Assembly: GCA_022824305.1 (NCBI GenBank)
Contig: JAJEAD010000079.1
Location: forward strand, 42,049 to 106,048
Source: Gammaproteobacteria bacterium
GTDB lineage: Bacteria > Pseudomonadota > Gammaproteobacteria > HK1
Reading direction: 5' to 3'
DNA length: 64,000 nt
Below the pieces are notes generated by a model that saw nothing but the letters and a program-made list of their open reading frames with translations, did not search any database and was not told where the DNA came from. Positions 1 through 9,500 of the stretch are shown here, piece by piece. How positions within the stretch are numbered: the first letter of the stretch is position 1; every line of letters begins with the position of its first letter. Both the position numbers and the translations under genes were made by a program.

Positions 1-513
1 GTCCTGGGGATAGAGCCGGTCGAAGCGCTCGAAGGCCGCGGCGGTGGCCGCATCGCCGATACGATCGGCCAGCGCAGCGAAATCGACATAGTCGCGGGTG
101 GCATTGCGCCGGAGCAGGAGAAAGCCCTTGATGCGAAGGACCTCGGCTTCGGTGGGAATCGTGAGCTTCTGGCCACCGGCGGACACGGTGACCGTTTCCA
201 GCGGCTCGGCGCGAATGAGCTGCCGGACTCCGGTCTCGATGCCGTCGAGATTGCCGAGGATCAGGACCGGGCGGGTCACTCTCGCGGTCTTCCACCCCGC
301 CACGGACTCCAGTTGACCAAGGATTGCGTCGTAGCGCGAACGCAGATCGGTCAAGACATGATCGGCGTCGCGGGAGGACCGGTGGCCGGCATGAATTCCC
401 GCCGCCGTCCCACCGACCAGCACCGCATCGGGAAGAAGCCGTTGCAAACGCGCAGCCGAGGAGAGCACCCGCTCCCAGTCAGGCTGTGTCTCGCCGCCGG
501 CGGGCTTGGACAT
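1..513 (-). CDS. AbiEii/AbiGii-like nucleotidyltransferase (3' end cut by window edge)
   Basis: The ATG at 513-511 opens a frame of 171 codons that is still open at base 1, so the C-terminus is missing. Residues 30-50 carry the nucleotidyltransferase signature GGTAAGIHAGHRSSRDAD: the GG(T) loop, then HR-S-DAD with the metal-binding aspartates. Further on, residues around 130-150 (EVLRIKGFLLLRRNATRDYVD) match the part of the AbiEii/MenT-like fold that follows the active site. Family members are known as the toxin half of type IV toxin-antitoxin or abortive-infection modules, transferring nucleotides to tRNA or other targets; many homologues are uncharacterised. The start overlaps the end of the preceding small gene by 35 bp, so the two are probably translationally coupled. 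Whether it acts as a toxin cannot be told from the sequence. Confidence 0.8.
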   Translation of the reverse strand, partial: MSKPAGGETQPDWERVLSSAARLQRLLPDAVLVGGTAAGIHAGHRSSRDADHVLTDLRSRYDAILGQLESVAGWKTARVTRPVLILGNLDGIETGVRQLIRAEPLETVTVSAGGQKLTIPTEAEVLRIKGFLLLRRNATRDYVDFAALADRIGDAATAAAFERFDRLYPQD

Positions 514-712
514 AGTGCATCCAGAAGTGATGCCGCTGGGCATAGGGATCGTGGATGCAGGCGCGACAGACCCGCTCGATCCGGTCCAGGAGAGGCGTCT
601 CGGCGCGAGCCGCCCGGCGCAAATCCGCCCAGTCCGTCCACCGGCCGCGAGCAATCACGTCGTCGATGGCTGCGAGGGTATAGCGCTGATGGTCGAGATG
701 ACGGTGCCGCAT
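479..712 (-). CDS. Small conserved partner of the nucleotidyltransferase (77 aa)
   Basis: This 77-residue protein is rich in Arg, Trp and His (for example RGRWTDWADLRRAA and DPYAQRHHFWMHY). I recognise the pattern as the short hypothetical protein often found directly upstream of AbiEii-like nucleotidyltransferases, but no function is assigned to it. It has no signal peptide or membrane segment. It overlaps the downstream gene by 35 bp in another frame, the usual layout of a two-gene toxin-antitoxin operon. It could be the antitoxin or accessory subunit; that is inference from position only. Confidence 0.6.
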   Translation of the reverse strand: MRHRHLDHQRYTLAAIDDVIARGRWTDWADLRRAARAETPLLDRIERVCRACIHDPYAQRHHFWMHYVQARRRRDTA

Positions 713-891
713 CGGCTTTCCCGCCGGCCGCCATTGTCGCCGCCGGTGCCTCGGTGTCTGTCGGTGCTGCTCTTGCGAAGTCTATCCACTCCATCCGGAG
801 ATGCATAATCAGGCCCGCTCGCCCGCCTCGACATCGAACCCGGTCTCTGCATCGCTGCCGGGTGCGCGATCCGGTCCCGCTGCCCTCAGGG

Positions 892-919
892 CGCCGGCGG
901 GGCCGCGGCCCCGCCGGCG
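892..919. terminator. Perfect 28-bp GC palindrome downstream of P1
   Basis: The 28 bases are exactly self-complementary, with no mismatch, and sit 22 bp beyond the P1 stop codon. In RNA they would form a very stable GC stem. No T tract follows on the minus strand, so this would be an atypical terminator or a 3' mRNA-stabilising hairpin for P1. The rest of 713-940 holds no gene that I can support. Confidence 0.45.
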
Positions 920-940
920 TTCCGCTCAATGCGCGCCGCG

Positions 941-3900
941 CTACGGAGCGGTGGACAGGTTGCTCAGGTACCCGGTCGCGCTCGCAAGCAGGCTCATGAC
1001 CACGACGGGCCGGTCGGCGGTGACCACCAACTGCCAATTGCCGCTTCCGGTGCCGAGCGCGCCGGTCAGGCCCTCGGCCTCGCCGGACTCGAGGTCGTGC
1101 GCGCTCAACGTCCGGGCCGCGCCCGCGGGGAGGCTGAGCACCACCGCACTCTCGCCCGCGTCGCCGCGTGCGTCGATGCCCTCGATGGTGACCTCCGCGG
1201 CCTCCGTCCCAGGGTTCACCAGGCGCAGCCGGCTCGCGAGGCTGCGGTTGCGCCCGGGGTTGAAGAAGGGCACCCGGTGCTCCTCTCCAACGAGCGCGAC
1301 GGTGTCGTGCATCGTGGCCAGGAAGCCGTCGGTGGTGAGTACGTAGCCGAGCACCTGGAGGTCGAGCGTGCTCGTGAGCTCCAGGCGCCAGTCGCCCTCG
1401 CCGTCTCCGACGCCGCCCGAGAGGCCCTTGCCCGCGTTGCCCTCCTCGAGATCGGCGGAGCTGAACTGCACCGCCTCATTGGCGCCGATGCGAAGCGTCA
1501 CCGGGCCGTAGAGGATGCCGTCATCGTCGAAGGCCTCGATGCGCACCTCACCCGCCGTGTCGGAGCGGTTGACGAGGCGCGTGATGCTGCGCAACCCCAT
1601 CGCGTGGTCCGCGGGTATGACCAGGTGGAGGCGCTGGGCGGCCGGGGCGTCGTCCGCGCCCGCCGCGGTCGGCTCCGGTGCCGTGGACAGGTTGCTGAGA
1701 TATCCCGTTGCGCTCGCGAGCAGGCTCATGACCACGACGGGGCGGTCGGTGGTGACCACCAACTGCCACTTGCCGGCGCCGGTGCCGAGCGCGCCACTCA
1801 GGCCCTCGGCGTCCCCGGACTCCAGCTCGCTCGCGCTCAAGGTCCGTGAGGTCCCCGCGGGCAGGCTGAGCACCACCGCGCTCTCGCCCGCCTCGCCTCG
1901 TGCGTCGACGCCCTCGATGCTGACCTCTGCGGTCTCCGCCCCGGGGTTCACCACGCGCAGCCGGCTCGCGAGGCTGCGGTTGCGCCCGGGGTTGAAGAAG
2001 GGCACCCGGTGCCCCGCCTCGCTGCCCGGGACCATATCGTGCATCGTGGCGAGGAAGCCGTCGGTGGTCAGCACGTAGCCGAGCACCTGGAGGTCGAGCG
2101 TGCTTTCGAGCTCCAGGCGCCAGTCTCCCTCGCCGTCCCCGACGCCTCCCGAGAGCCCCTTGTCCGTGTTGCCCTCCTCGAGGTCGGCGGAGCTGAACTG
2201 CACCGCCTCGTTCGCGTCGATGTTGAGCGTCACCGGGCCGTGGAGAACGCCCTCGTCGTCGAATGCCTCGATGCGCACCTCGCCCGCCGTGTCGAAGCGA
2301 TTGATTAGGCGAGTGATGCTGCGCAGCCCCAGGGCGTGGTCCGCGGGTATGACCAGCGGCAGGCGGTGGGCGACCAGGTCGTCGCTCACGATGGTCCCGG
2401 TCGCCGTGGCTCGCGTGATGACCACACCGGCGGGCAGGCTCGTCCCCGGCTTCGGGGAGAGCGTCACCGTGAAGGTCTCGTCGGCCTCCGCCTCGTCGTC
2501 CTGGACGGTGGCCACCGCGAAGGTCGCCGAAGTCTGGCCTGCGGCAATGCTGATGCTCTGCTCCGCCGTCGCGTAGTCGGTGCTCGCCGTGGCGCTGTCG
2601 CCCGGTCCCGACGAGGGCGTCGCCACCAGCTCCAGCGCCTCGACCGGCACCTCGCCCGAGAGCCGCACGGTGAAGCGCACCGCCTCGCCTTCGCTCGCGC
2701 TGGCATCGGCTACGCTCAGCGCCGTGCCCGAAGGCGGGGGCGGAAGAGGCGGGGCCGCCCCTCCGTCGGAGACGACCACGCTCACCGGGGCGATGCCGAC
2801 GTTGTTGTACCTGGTGTCCGTGCTCGTCACGGTGTGCGTCAGGGTGGTGCGGTCGTCAACCTGGTCGTCATCTTCGGTGGCGGAGACCGTCACCGTCTGC
2901 GGACTGTCCCAGTTGTCCGGCGTGAACGTGAGCTGCCTCGGCTGAGGATCCACCTCCGAGTGGTTGGTGGTCACCATCACCGTCACGTCCGCCGCCGGCG
3001 CGGTGTTCAGCCGCAGCGTGTACGTCGCCGAGCCCCCCTCGGGCACCGTCAGCGTCCCGCGGCTCACCCGCACCCCCGGGCGGTCGTTGTCGGTGATCGT
3101 GAGGCCCGTGTCCAGCCGTCCGAACGCCACTTCCCCGCCCGGGGTATCCGACGCCAGGAACGAGATCCGCGCGGTCTCGTTGGACTCCATTCGGTCGTCG
3201 TCCACGAGACGCAGCCGCAGCGTGTGCGTAAGCACCCCGTCCGGACCCGTGCGGACCCGGATGTGGGGGCCGCGGGATTCGGGGTACTCCCCGCCGGTGA
3301 AGTCGCGGTCGTCGTCGTCATCCAGTATCGACCAGGCCCACACCGCGTAGTAGAGCGGGCTCGCCGGCTGCTCGCCGAGGTCCACGGTCACTTCGATCTC
3401 CACCGTGCCGTCGCCCTCGTTCACCGTCGTCGGGGCGATGCGGATGGACCGCGACACTTCCGTGTCGTTGTCGTTTACCGTCACCGCGAGGGTCTCGTCC
3501 GCCACCGACCGGAACTCGCTGGCGCTCTCTCGGTCCACAATCCGGTGGGTGAGCATGGCCATGTCGTCGGCGATGTCGCCGTCCTCGGCCGCGCGCACCC
3601 TCACGGTCTCCCCCGTGCTCCAGTTCGTTGAAGTGAAGATCAGGCGCGGCTTGTCCACCGTCACGTCCCGGTTGTCGCTGGTCACCGCGACCACCACCGC
3701 CTCGCTCGGCTCGACCTGGAGCTTGACCGTGTAGGTCGCCGTCCTGCCCTCGCCGACGCTCAGGGCCGTCCCCGGCACGGTCAGCCCCGGCACGTCGTCG
3801 TCCCGCACCTGCACCTGAAGCGCCGCCGACAGCCCGTCGTATTCGTCGGCGCTTGTACTGTCCACCACCGTGTGCGTCTGCGTTGCCGTCTCGTCGAGCG

Positions 3901-5665
3901 AGTCGCCGTCGTCGGCCGCGCTCACCGTCATCGTGCGCGCCGTGTCCCAGTTCGCCGGCGTGAAACTGAGCGAGGCCGGCAGAACCGTCACGTCGCCGTT
4001 GTCGGTGATGATGTGCAAAAAAACGTCCGCGGTCGGCTTGGCATCCAGCACCACCGTGTACGTCGCCATGCCGTTCTCCGGCACCGGCGATTCCGACAGC
4101 GCGCTCAGCGTGATCCCCGCCGTCTCGTCGTCGTCCACCGTCACCGCCAGCGTCGCCGTCAACCCGTCGTACTCGTCGGCGCTCGAGGCGTCCACGACCG
4201 AGTGCGTCAGCGTCCCGGTGTCGTTCGCCGCGTCGTCGTCCTGCGACGCACTCGCCGTCACCGTCCGCGCCGAGGACCAGTTCGACGTGGTGAAGGTCAA
4301 CTGCGCCGGCTGCACCGTGACGTCGCTGTTATCGCTGGCGATGTCGATGACCACGCTCGACGTCGGTTGCGTCCTGAGGCGCACCGTGTAAGTCGCCGTC
4401 CGCCCCTCGTCCACTTCCAGCGCCGTCCGGCTCAGCCGGATGGTCGGCACGGGGAGATCAAGGGTCACCTTCACGGGGGCGGAGATGAAGTCGCCGCCCA
4501 GCGCCGCGCTGTAGCAGTGCGTGCCGGCGGGCTGGTCGGCGGTCGCCGCTAGGGTATAGGTGTCTGCTGTCGAGACGAGCGTCTCGGCCGTCACCTGGGT
4601 CGCGGTGAACAGGTCCGCGAGGCGTGCGCAGGAGCCGGTCTCCGGGGCGGTCCGGACCACGACCAGTTGCAGGGTCCTTCCGAGCGCCGCGTCCTGCCGC
4701 ACCCGGAACTCGGGCCGCGCGAACGTCAGCGTCGCCCCCTCCGCCGGCGAGACGATGACCGGCAGCGCGCTGATGACCATGAGGCCCTTGCTCGCCGAGA
4801 GCGAGCCGGCCGCCCCCGGCGCCGGCAGCGCCAGCGCCGCGTCGTTGCCGTCGGCGTCCCGGATCGTGGCGCCGGACGGCAGCGCCAGAGCGTCCGTCCC
4901 GGTGTAGTTGAGCTCCCTGTCGAAATCCAGCGGCTGCACCGTGTAGCGGAAGGTGAGCGTGTCCGTGCCCGAGCCCGAGACGTAGGACGCCGGACGATTG
5001 GTGTCGCCGGGGTTCAGCTCAAGCGTCGGTGTCCCGGTCACCGTCACAGCCGCCGAGAAGGCCACCGTGATGTCGATGGTGTCCCCCGCCTCGTACACCC
5101 CGTCGGGCATCGGCGAGGAGACGCCAGTCACCGCCGGGGCGGCCGGTGGCGTCCCCGTCCTCGCCTGGAGGGCGTCGTTGCCTGTGAACCAACTGGTTGT
5201 GAAGCCGCTCCCCGAGCGGATGGAGCGGATGCGGAAATCGTATTCGGTATCTTCCTGCAGGTTGTACGGGGGGGCGTCGGTGAGGGTGAGGCTGGTGGCC
5301 GCGCCGTCGGTGATCGTCTCAGTGCCGTCCGCGGCGTTGGGGGCATCCCAGTCCCCGTTCTTGCTCGACACCCGCCAGTCGATCCTGAAGCCGGTGATCG
5401 TTTCGCCGGCCGCCATCGGGTTCGTGCCCGCGTCCCAGGTGAGCGTGACGGAAATGCTCGTAGTGGACCCCGTCGCCGAGAAGCCGGTGGGCGTTTCCGG
5501 CCGGACGTTTTGCGCCTCGGCCGCCGGCGCGAAGGCGAGGAGCGCGGACGCCGCGAGGAGGAAAGCCCCCGCTACGCGGGGGGCGAGGGCGGCTACGGAG
5601 CGGGAGCGATGGTCCCGGTGCTGGTCCGGGGCAGGCCCCCGGCGGGCATGGCGGTTCCGGTCCAC
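941..5665 (-). CDS. Giant secreted repeat protein P1 (FnIII / Calx-beta / C-terminal doublet)
   Basis: 1574 residues from GTG 5665. Residues about 24-52 form a signal peptide (hydrophobic AGAFLLAASALLAFAPA, then AEA-Q). The order is: FnIII-like domain (53-170); a bacterial Ig-like segment with DTIDITVAFSAAV (175-300); three copies of a roughly 105-residue beta-sandwich starting at about 410, 518 and 628, each with EG-TATYTV and LTFT--NW; two more Calx-beta-like domains near 738 and 865; a canonical Calx-beta domain (978-1095); and two C-terminal copies of a roughly 240-residue module (1100-1574). It is acidic and rich in DDD loops, as expected of extracellular Ca-binding repeats. It has no LPxTG, autotransporter barrel or other sorting signal that I recognise. 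P2 and P3 upstream are paralogues. An adhesin or host-interaction protein is plausible but unproven. The start is uncertain because an in-phase leader could exist upstream (see 5666-5901). Confidence 0.8.
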   Translation of the reverse strand: MDRNRHARRGPAPDQHRDHRSRSVAALAPRVAGAFLLAASALLAFAPAAEAQNVRPETPTGFSATGSTTSISVTLTWDAGTNPMAAGETITGFRIDWRVSSKNGDWDAPNAADGTETITDGAATSLTLTDAPPYNLQEDTEYDFRIRSIRSGSGFTTSWFTGNDALQARTGTPPAAPAVTGVSSPMPDGVYEAGDTIDITVAFSAAVTVTGTPTLELNPGDTNRPASYVSGSGTDTLTFRYTVQPLDFDRELNYTGTDALALPSGATIRDADGNDAALALPAPGAAGSLSASKGLMVISALPVIVSPAEGATLTFARPEFRVRQDAALGRTLQLVVVRTAPETGSCARLADLFTATQVTAETLVSTADTYTLAATADQPAGTHCYSAALGGDFISAPVKVTLDLPVPTIRLSRTALEVDEGRTATYTVRLRTQPTSSVVIDIASDNSDVTVQPAQLTFTTSNWSSARTVTASASQDDDAANDTGTLTHSVVDASSADEYDGLTATLAVTVDDDETAGITLSALSESPVPENGMATYTVVLDAKPTADVFLHIITDNGDVTVLPASLSFTPANWDTARTMTVSAADDGDSLDETATQTHTVVDSTSADEYDGLSAALQVQVRDDDVPGLTVPGTALSVGEGRTATYTVKLQVEPSEAVVVAVTSDNRDVTVDKPRLIFTSTNWSTGETVRVRAAEDGDIADDMAMLTHRIVDRESASEFRSVADETLAVTVNDNDTEVSRSIRIAPTTVNEGDGTVEIEVTVDLGEQPASPLYYAVWAWSILDDDDDRDFTGGEYPESRGPHIRVRTGPDGVLTHTLRLRLVDDDRMESNETARISFLASDTPGGEVAFGRLDTGLTITDNDRPGVRVSRGTLTVPEGGSATYTLRLNTAPAADVTVMVTTNHSEVDPQPRQLTFTPDNWDSPQTVTVSATEDDDQVDDRTTLTHTVTSTDTRYNNVGIAPVSVVVSDGGAAPPLPPPPSGTALSVADASASEGEAVRFTVRLSGEVPVEALELVATPSSGPGDSATASTDYATAEQSISIAAGQTSATFAVATVQDDEAEADETFTVTLSPKPGTSLPAGVVITRATATGTIVSDDLVAHRLPLVIPADHALGLRSITRLINRFDTAGEVRIEAFDDEGVLHGPVTLNIDANEAVQFSSADLEEGNTDKGLSGGVGDGEGDWRLELESTLDLQVLGYVLTTDGFLATMHDMVPGSEAGHRVPFFNPGRNRSLASRLRVVNPGAETAEVSIEGVDARGEAGESAVVLSLPAGTSRTLSASELESGDAEGLSGALGTGAGKWQLVVTTDRPVVVMSLLASATGYLSNLSTAPEPTAAGADDAPAAQRLHLVIPADHAMGLRSITRLVNRSDTAGEVRIEAFDDDGILYGPVTLRIGANEAVQFSSADLEEGNAGKGLSGGVGDGEGDWRLELTSTLDLQVLGYVLTTDGFLATMHDTVALVGEEHRVPFFNPGRNRSLASRLRLVNPGTEAAEVTIEGIDARGDAGESAVVLSLPAGAARTLSAHDLESGEAEGLTGALGTGSGNWQLVVTADRPVVVMSLLASATGYLSNLSTAP
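944..2368 (-). repeat. Two tandem copies of the ~240-aa C-terminal module (P1)
   Basis: Two units spaced about 730 bp apart encode near-identical proteins, each running from HRLPL(V)IPADHA to GYLSNLSTAP. Within each unit the first half (GLSGGVGDGEGDWRLEL, then LGYVLTTDGFLATMHD) and second half (GLSGALGTGAGKWQLV, then MSLLASATGYLSNLS) are themselves alike, so the basic element is about 110 residues. Confidence 0.85.
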
Positions 5666-5901
5666 GGCGTCACCGCGCCCGGGTGCGTACGCAATGTCGG
5701 GATGCGGCCCGCGCTGCGAACGCAGTAGTGGCTCGGCGCTCGGCGCTCGGCGCTCGGCGCTCGGCGCTCGGCGCTCGGCGCTCGGCGCTCGGCGCTCTTA
5801 ATTGTAACAACGCGCGAGCCCGTGCTTGCAACGCTCGGAGACGATGCCGGGCCTGGAGCGGCCCCGATTGGTGGTTCGTTGCCGAGTGTGTCTTCGAACA
5901 T
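5666..5901 (-). other. Latent N-terminal leader frame of P1, out of phase by the 7-bp repeat
   Basis: ATG 5901-5899 follows an in-frame TAA (seven codons up) and has GGGAGAGG five bases upstream, the best ribosome-binding site near P1. It encodes MFEDTLGNEP and continues through the 7-bp repeat as AERRAPS heptads. ATG 5901 lies 236 bp from the P1 GTG, one base short of a multiple of three minus a repeat: one extra 7-bp unit gives 243 bp and joins the frames. The homologous leader of P3 (16854, MFGDKLGIEP) is in frame with its P1-like GTG, which suggests that a joined frame is ancestral. Translation of this segment is inferred, not shown. Confidence 0.45.
5731..5797. repeat. 7-bp tandem repeat (unit GGCGCTC, ~9.5 copies)
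   Basis: The 67 bases are an uninterrupted run of a 7-bp unit lying 66-132 bp upstream of the P1 GTG. Perfect short repeats of this kind change copy number by slipped-strand mispairing. The homologous place upstream of P3 (about 16733-16745) has only a degenerate pair of units, so the expansion is specific to P1. Seven is not a multiple of three, so each change alters any reading frame crossing it. Confidence 0.95.
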
Positions 5902-6049
5902 GGGAACCTCTCCCTGTTACAGCGCCAACGGCGAACCACCGGGTTCCGCCGCTCTCGATGAAGCCGCGTCGGCGCAGGGTCCAGCGCGGCATGCTCCGGC
6001 TGCCGACCCGCGACATTCCGCTTTGTCGAGTCGGCAACCCCAAGTCGGC

Positions 6050-6126
6050 GGACTATAGAGAATTGAATGTTAAATGTGCGTGTGAATACCTCGGAATATG
6101 GTGTCGTTTAGATAAAGAATAAGCCA
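6050..6126 (-). promoter_or_regulatory. AT-rich promoter-like island for P1
   Basis: A markedly AT-rich island in GC-rich surroundings, read on the minus strand toward P1. Its core ACACGCACATTT is conserved in the copy upstream of P3, and CTATAGT lies just downstream of it as a possible -10. I cannot place a convincing -35 at the correct spacing, so the exact promoter is uncertain. Confidence 0.4.
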
Positions 6127-6280
6127 ATTCTGTTTGCGGTACGGCGCGGAGCGCGTGGAGCATCGCGATCCCGGCCCCGGTGCGAGCCGCGATGCGTGCT
6201 GGATTGGAGAAGCAGGAGCCTCGACGCAGTCCGACCACGCGGGGTGGGAGAGGCGGGCGCCCACGCGCGGACTCCGAGCG

Positions 6281-6520
6281 TCAGGAGGACGAGTCGCGGA
6301 GCGGGGAAGATCGGACCTTGTCGGGCGGGTTGATGGGGACGAACAGGCCGGCGGGGAACAGGTAGTCTTCGCCGCTGTCGTCGACGATTCGCAGGTCGCC
6401 GTCGGCGCGGGCGTCCTCGTCGGGCAGCGTGCGGTAGATCTTGTGGAGTTCCAGAGAAGCCGGGTAGCGCGCGTTGTCGACGCAGACGACGTAGTCGGCG
6501 GCTTGCGTTTGTCTTCTCAT
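6281..6520 (-). CDS. Small conserved protein, DYVVCVDN type (79 aa)
   Basis: ATG 6520 opens a 79-residue protein with the pattern YVVCVDN--Y-ASLELHKIYR-LPDEDA, then RIVDDSGEDYLFPAGLFVPI. I recognise this as a widespread small conserved hypothetical protein, seen in many phyla next to unrelated genes and often in accessory regions. It has no signal peptide or membrane segment, and the pattern suggests a small beta-rich (SH3-like) fold. It lies alone between P2 and the P1 5' module, on the same strand. No convincing ribosome-binding site precedes the ATG. Function unknown. Confidence 0.65.
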   Translation of the reverse strand: MRRQTQAADYVVCVDNARYPASLELHKIYRTLPDEDARADGDLRIVDDSGEDYLFPAGLFVPINPPDKVRSSPLRDSSS

Positions 6521-6597
6521 TGTCGGCCAGCAGACACGCAAGTCGGCCTCGAAGCGTGTTCGAGACGGCCAGGGAAGCAATGCGGCCGGAGCCCGAG

Positions 6598-9500
6598 TCA
6601 GTCGTCGGACTCCGCTGCCGCCGGCACCGTGGACAGGTTGCTCAGGTACCCGGTCGCGCTCGCGAGCAGGCTCATGACCACTACCGGGCGGTCGGAGCGC
6701 ACTACCAACTGCCACTTGCCGGAGCCGGTGCCGAGGGCGCCGGTCAGGCCCTCAGCGTCTCCGGACTCGAGCTCACTCGCGCTCACCGTCCGCGCCGCCC
6801 CCGCGGGCACGCTGAGCACCACCGCGCTCTGGCCCGCTTCGCCGCGCGCGTCGATGCCCTCGATGCTGACCTCCGCGGCCTCCGCTCCGGGGTTCACCAC
6901 GCGCAGCCGGCTCGTAAGGCTCTGGTTGCGCCCGGGGTTGAAGAAGGGCACCCGATGCCCCGCTTCACTGCCCGGGACCACATCGTGCATGGTGGCGAGG
7001 AAGCCATCGGTGGTCAGCACGTAGCCGAGCACCTGGAGGTCCAGCGTGCTCGTGAGCTCGAGGCGCCAGTCGCCCTCACCGACTCCCACGCTTCCCGAAA
7101 GCCCCTTGCCCGTGTTGCCCTCCTCGAGGTCGGCGGAGCTGAACTGCACCGCCTCGTTCGCGTCCAGGGTGAGGGTCACCGGGCCGTAGAGGACACCCTC
7201 GTCGTCGTAGGCCTCGATGCGCACCTCTCCCGCCTCGGCGGAGCGGTTGACGAGGCGCGTGATGCTGCGCAGCCCCATGGCGTGGTCCGCGGGGATGACC
7301 AGCGGGAGGCGGTGCGCGGCCGGGTCGGCGTCCGTGGCCTCTGCGGTCGGCTCCGGCGCCGTGGACAGGTTGCTGAGGTACCCGGTCGCGCTCGCGAGCA
7401 GGCTCATGACCACGATCGGCCGGTCGGCGCTGACCACCAACTGCCACTTTCCGGCGCCGGTGCCGAGGTCGCCGGTCAGCCCCTCGGCGTCCCCGGACTC
7501 GAGTGCCTGCGCACTCAAGGTCCGCGCCGCGCCCGCGGGCAGGCTGAGCTCCACCGCGCTCTCGCCCGCGTCGCCGCGTGCGTCGATGCCCTCGATGCTG
7601 ACCTCCACGGCCTCCGCTCCGGAGTTCACCAGGCGCAGTTGGCTCGCGAGGCCCTGGTTGCGCCCGGGATTGAAGAAGGGCACCCGGTGGGCGTCCTCGG
7701 TGCCGGGGACCACGTCGTGCATCGTGGCGAGGAAGCCGTCGGTGGTCAGCACGTAGCCGAGCACCTGGAGGTCGAGCGTGCTCGTGAGCTCGAGGCGCCA
7801 GTCGCCCTCGCCGTCCCCGACGCCTCCCGAGAGCCCCTTGTCCGCGTTGCCCTCCTCGAGGTCGGCGGAGCTGAACTGCACCGCTTCGTTGGCGCCGATG
7901 CTGAGCGTCACCGGGCCGTGGAGGGCGCCTGCGTCGTCGTAGGCCTCGATGCGCACCGTGCCCGCCACGTCCGAGTGGTTGACGAGGCGCGTGATGCTGC
8001 GCAGCCCCAGGGCGTGGTCCGCGGGCACGACCAGCGGCAAGCGGTGGGCGGCGGGCTCCTCGTTCACGATGGTCCCGGTCGCCCTCGCATCGGCGATCGT
8101 CACCCCGGCGGGCAGGCTCGTTCCCGGTTTCGGGGAGAGCGTCACCGTGAACGTCTCGTCCAACTCGTCGTCGCTGTCCCGAATCGTGGCCACCGAGAAG
8201 GTCGCGGAGCTGCGCCGTGCACGGAGGGTCAGGTCCTGCACTGCCGTCGCGTAGTCCGCGCCCGCGGTGGCGGTGTCGCCCGACTCCGACGACGGCCTCG
8301 CCACGAGTTCCAGATCGCGGTCCAGCGCGCGGCCCGAGAGCCTCACCGTGAACGCGACGGGGGCGCCTTCCGGTGCGCTCGCGTCCGCCACGGACAGGGT
8401 CCTGGTCCCGCGGTCGGCCACGGTGAGCGCCGCGGGCTCGACAGCGACCCCGGCGGCGGAGCCGGTGACGGAGACCGTCTCGATGCCTTCGGAGTCGTCG
8501 GCATCCCGGATCGGCGTGAACGTGAAGGTCCGCGTTCCGCGGGTCTTCCTCGCGGGGATGGTCACGGTGATGTCGCCGACACTTTCGTAGTCCGTGCCTG
8601 GCGTGGCGGTGTTGCCCGATTCCTTGACCGATGTCCCGATCTGAACCTTGACCATGGTCGCGGTCGGGAGCGTGGCGCTTCCGGGCGGGAACTGCGCGGT
8701 CACCGTCGTCGGCGTCGCGGACCCGTCCTCGGAGACCGTTGTCGGGTGCACGCTGAGCGCGACGGTGGCGGGAGCCGCATCATCTTCAGCAACGCTCAGC
8801 GTCACCGGGGCGGGTGCGGTGACCCCCGCCGGCGCGGTGGCCGTCAGGGTGACCGCCGCGTCCGCTCCGGAGGCCACGTTGTCGTCCACGGCGGTGGCGC
8901 TGATGCCACCGCCCGTGCTCGCCGTCTCGCCCGCGGGAATGGTGAGCGTCGTGCCGCTCAGGGTGACCACCCCGGGCGGTGCCGCCGACACGGCGAGCGT
9001 AGTCGTGGTGGCGAGCGCGATATCGAGCGTCGCGCTCAGCGTGGCGGCGTTGTTCGGCCCGCTCTCGTCGATCCTCACCGGTGTCAGCACGAGCGTCGCG
9101 ACCGGTGTCGCCGCCGCCGTCACCGGGGCGGTCGCAGCGCTCGTGCGCATCTCGCTGCCGCCGGCGGCATCGGTGAAGCGCGCCCGCACCTTGAGGCGCC
9201 GGTCGAGGTCGGCGTCAGCGACCCTGTAGGTTGCCTCCGTCGCGCCGCCGATGTCCTGCTCCGTGCCGCCCGTCTCCACCCGGACCCACTGCCAGGACCA
9301 GGAGGTGTCGTCGAGCCCGTCGGGGTCGGCGACGTCGCCCGCGCCGGCGCTCAGCGTCTGACCCACCTGCGCGATGCCGCCGATCGACGGTGCGCCGGTC
9401 GCCGGGCGGTTGGGCGGCTCCATCACCGCCGTCACCCTCGGAGCGCCCTGCACGCTCACCGTGTTCGCGCCGGTGTGTGCCGCCGGCGCGATGGTCAGGC

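Larger units (their letters stand above)
5641..6285 (-). repeat. Duplicated 5' module, copy A (upstream of P1)
   Basis: This stretch aligns by eye, with substitutions and small indels, to 16661-17222 upstream of P3. Shared landmarks include the GGAGACGA-GCCGGGCCTGGAG block, CGAACATGGGAA, GGGTTCCGCCGC, GCAGGGTCCAGCGCG, the AT-rich island with ATGTGCGTGTG, and GAGCCTCGACGCAGTCCGAC. The copies are diverged enough to be old. Between 5666 and 6280 there is no supported gene apart from the latent leader. Confidence 0.8.

Noticed and set aside
5731..5797. Possible CRISPR array
   Set aside because: The units are 7 bp, contiguous and without spacers; it is a simple tandem repeat. No cas genes are present.
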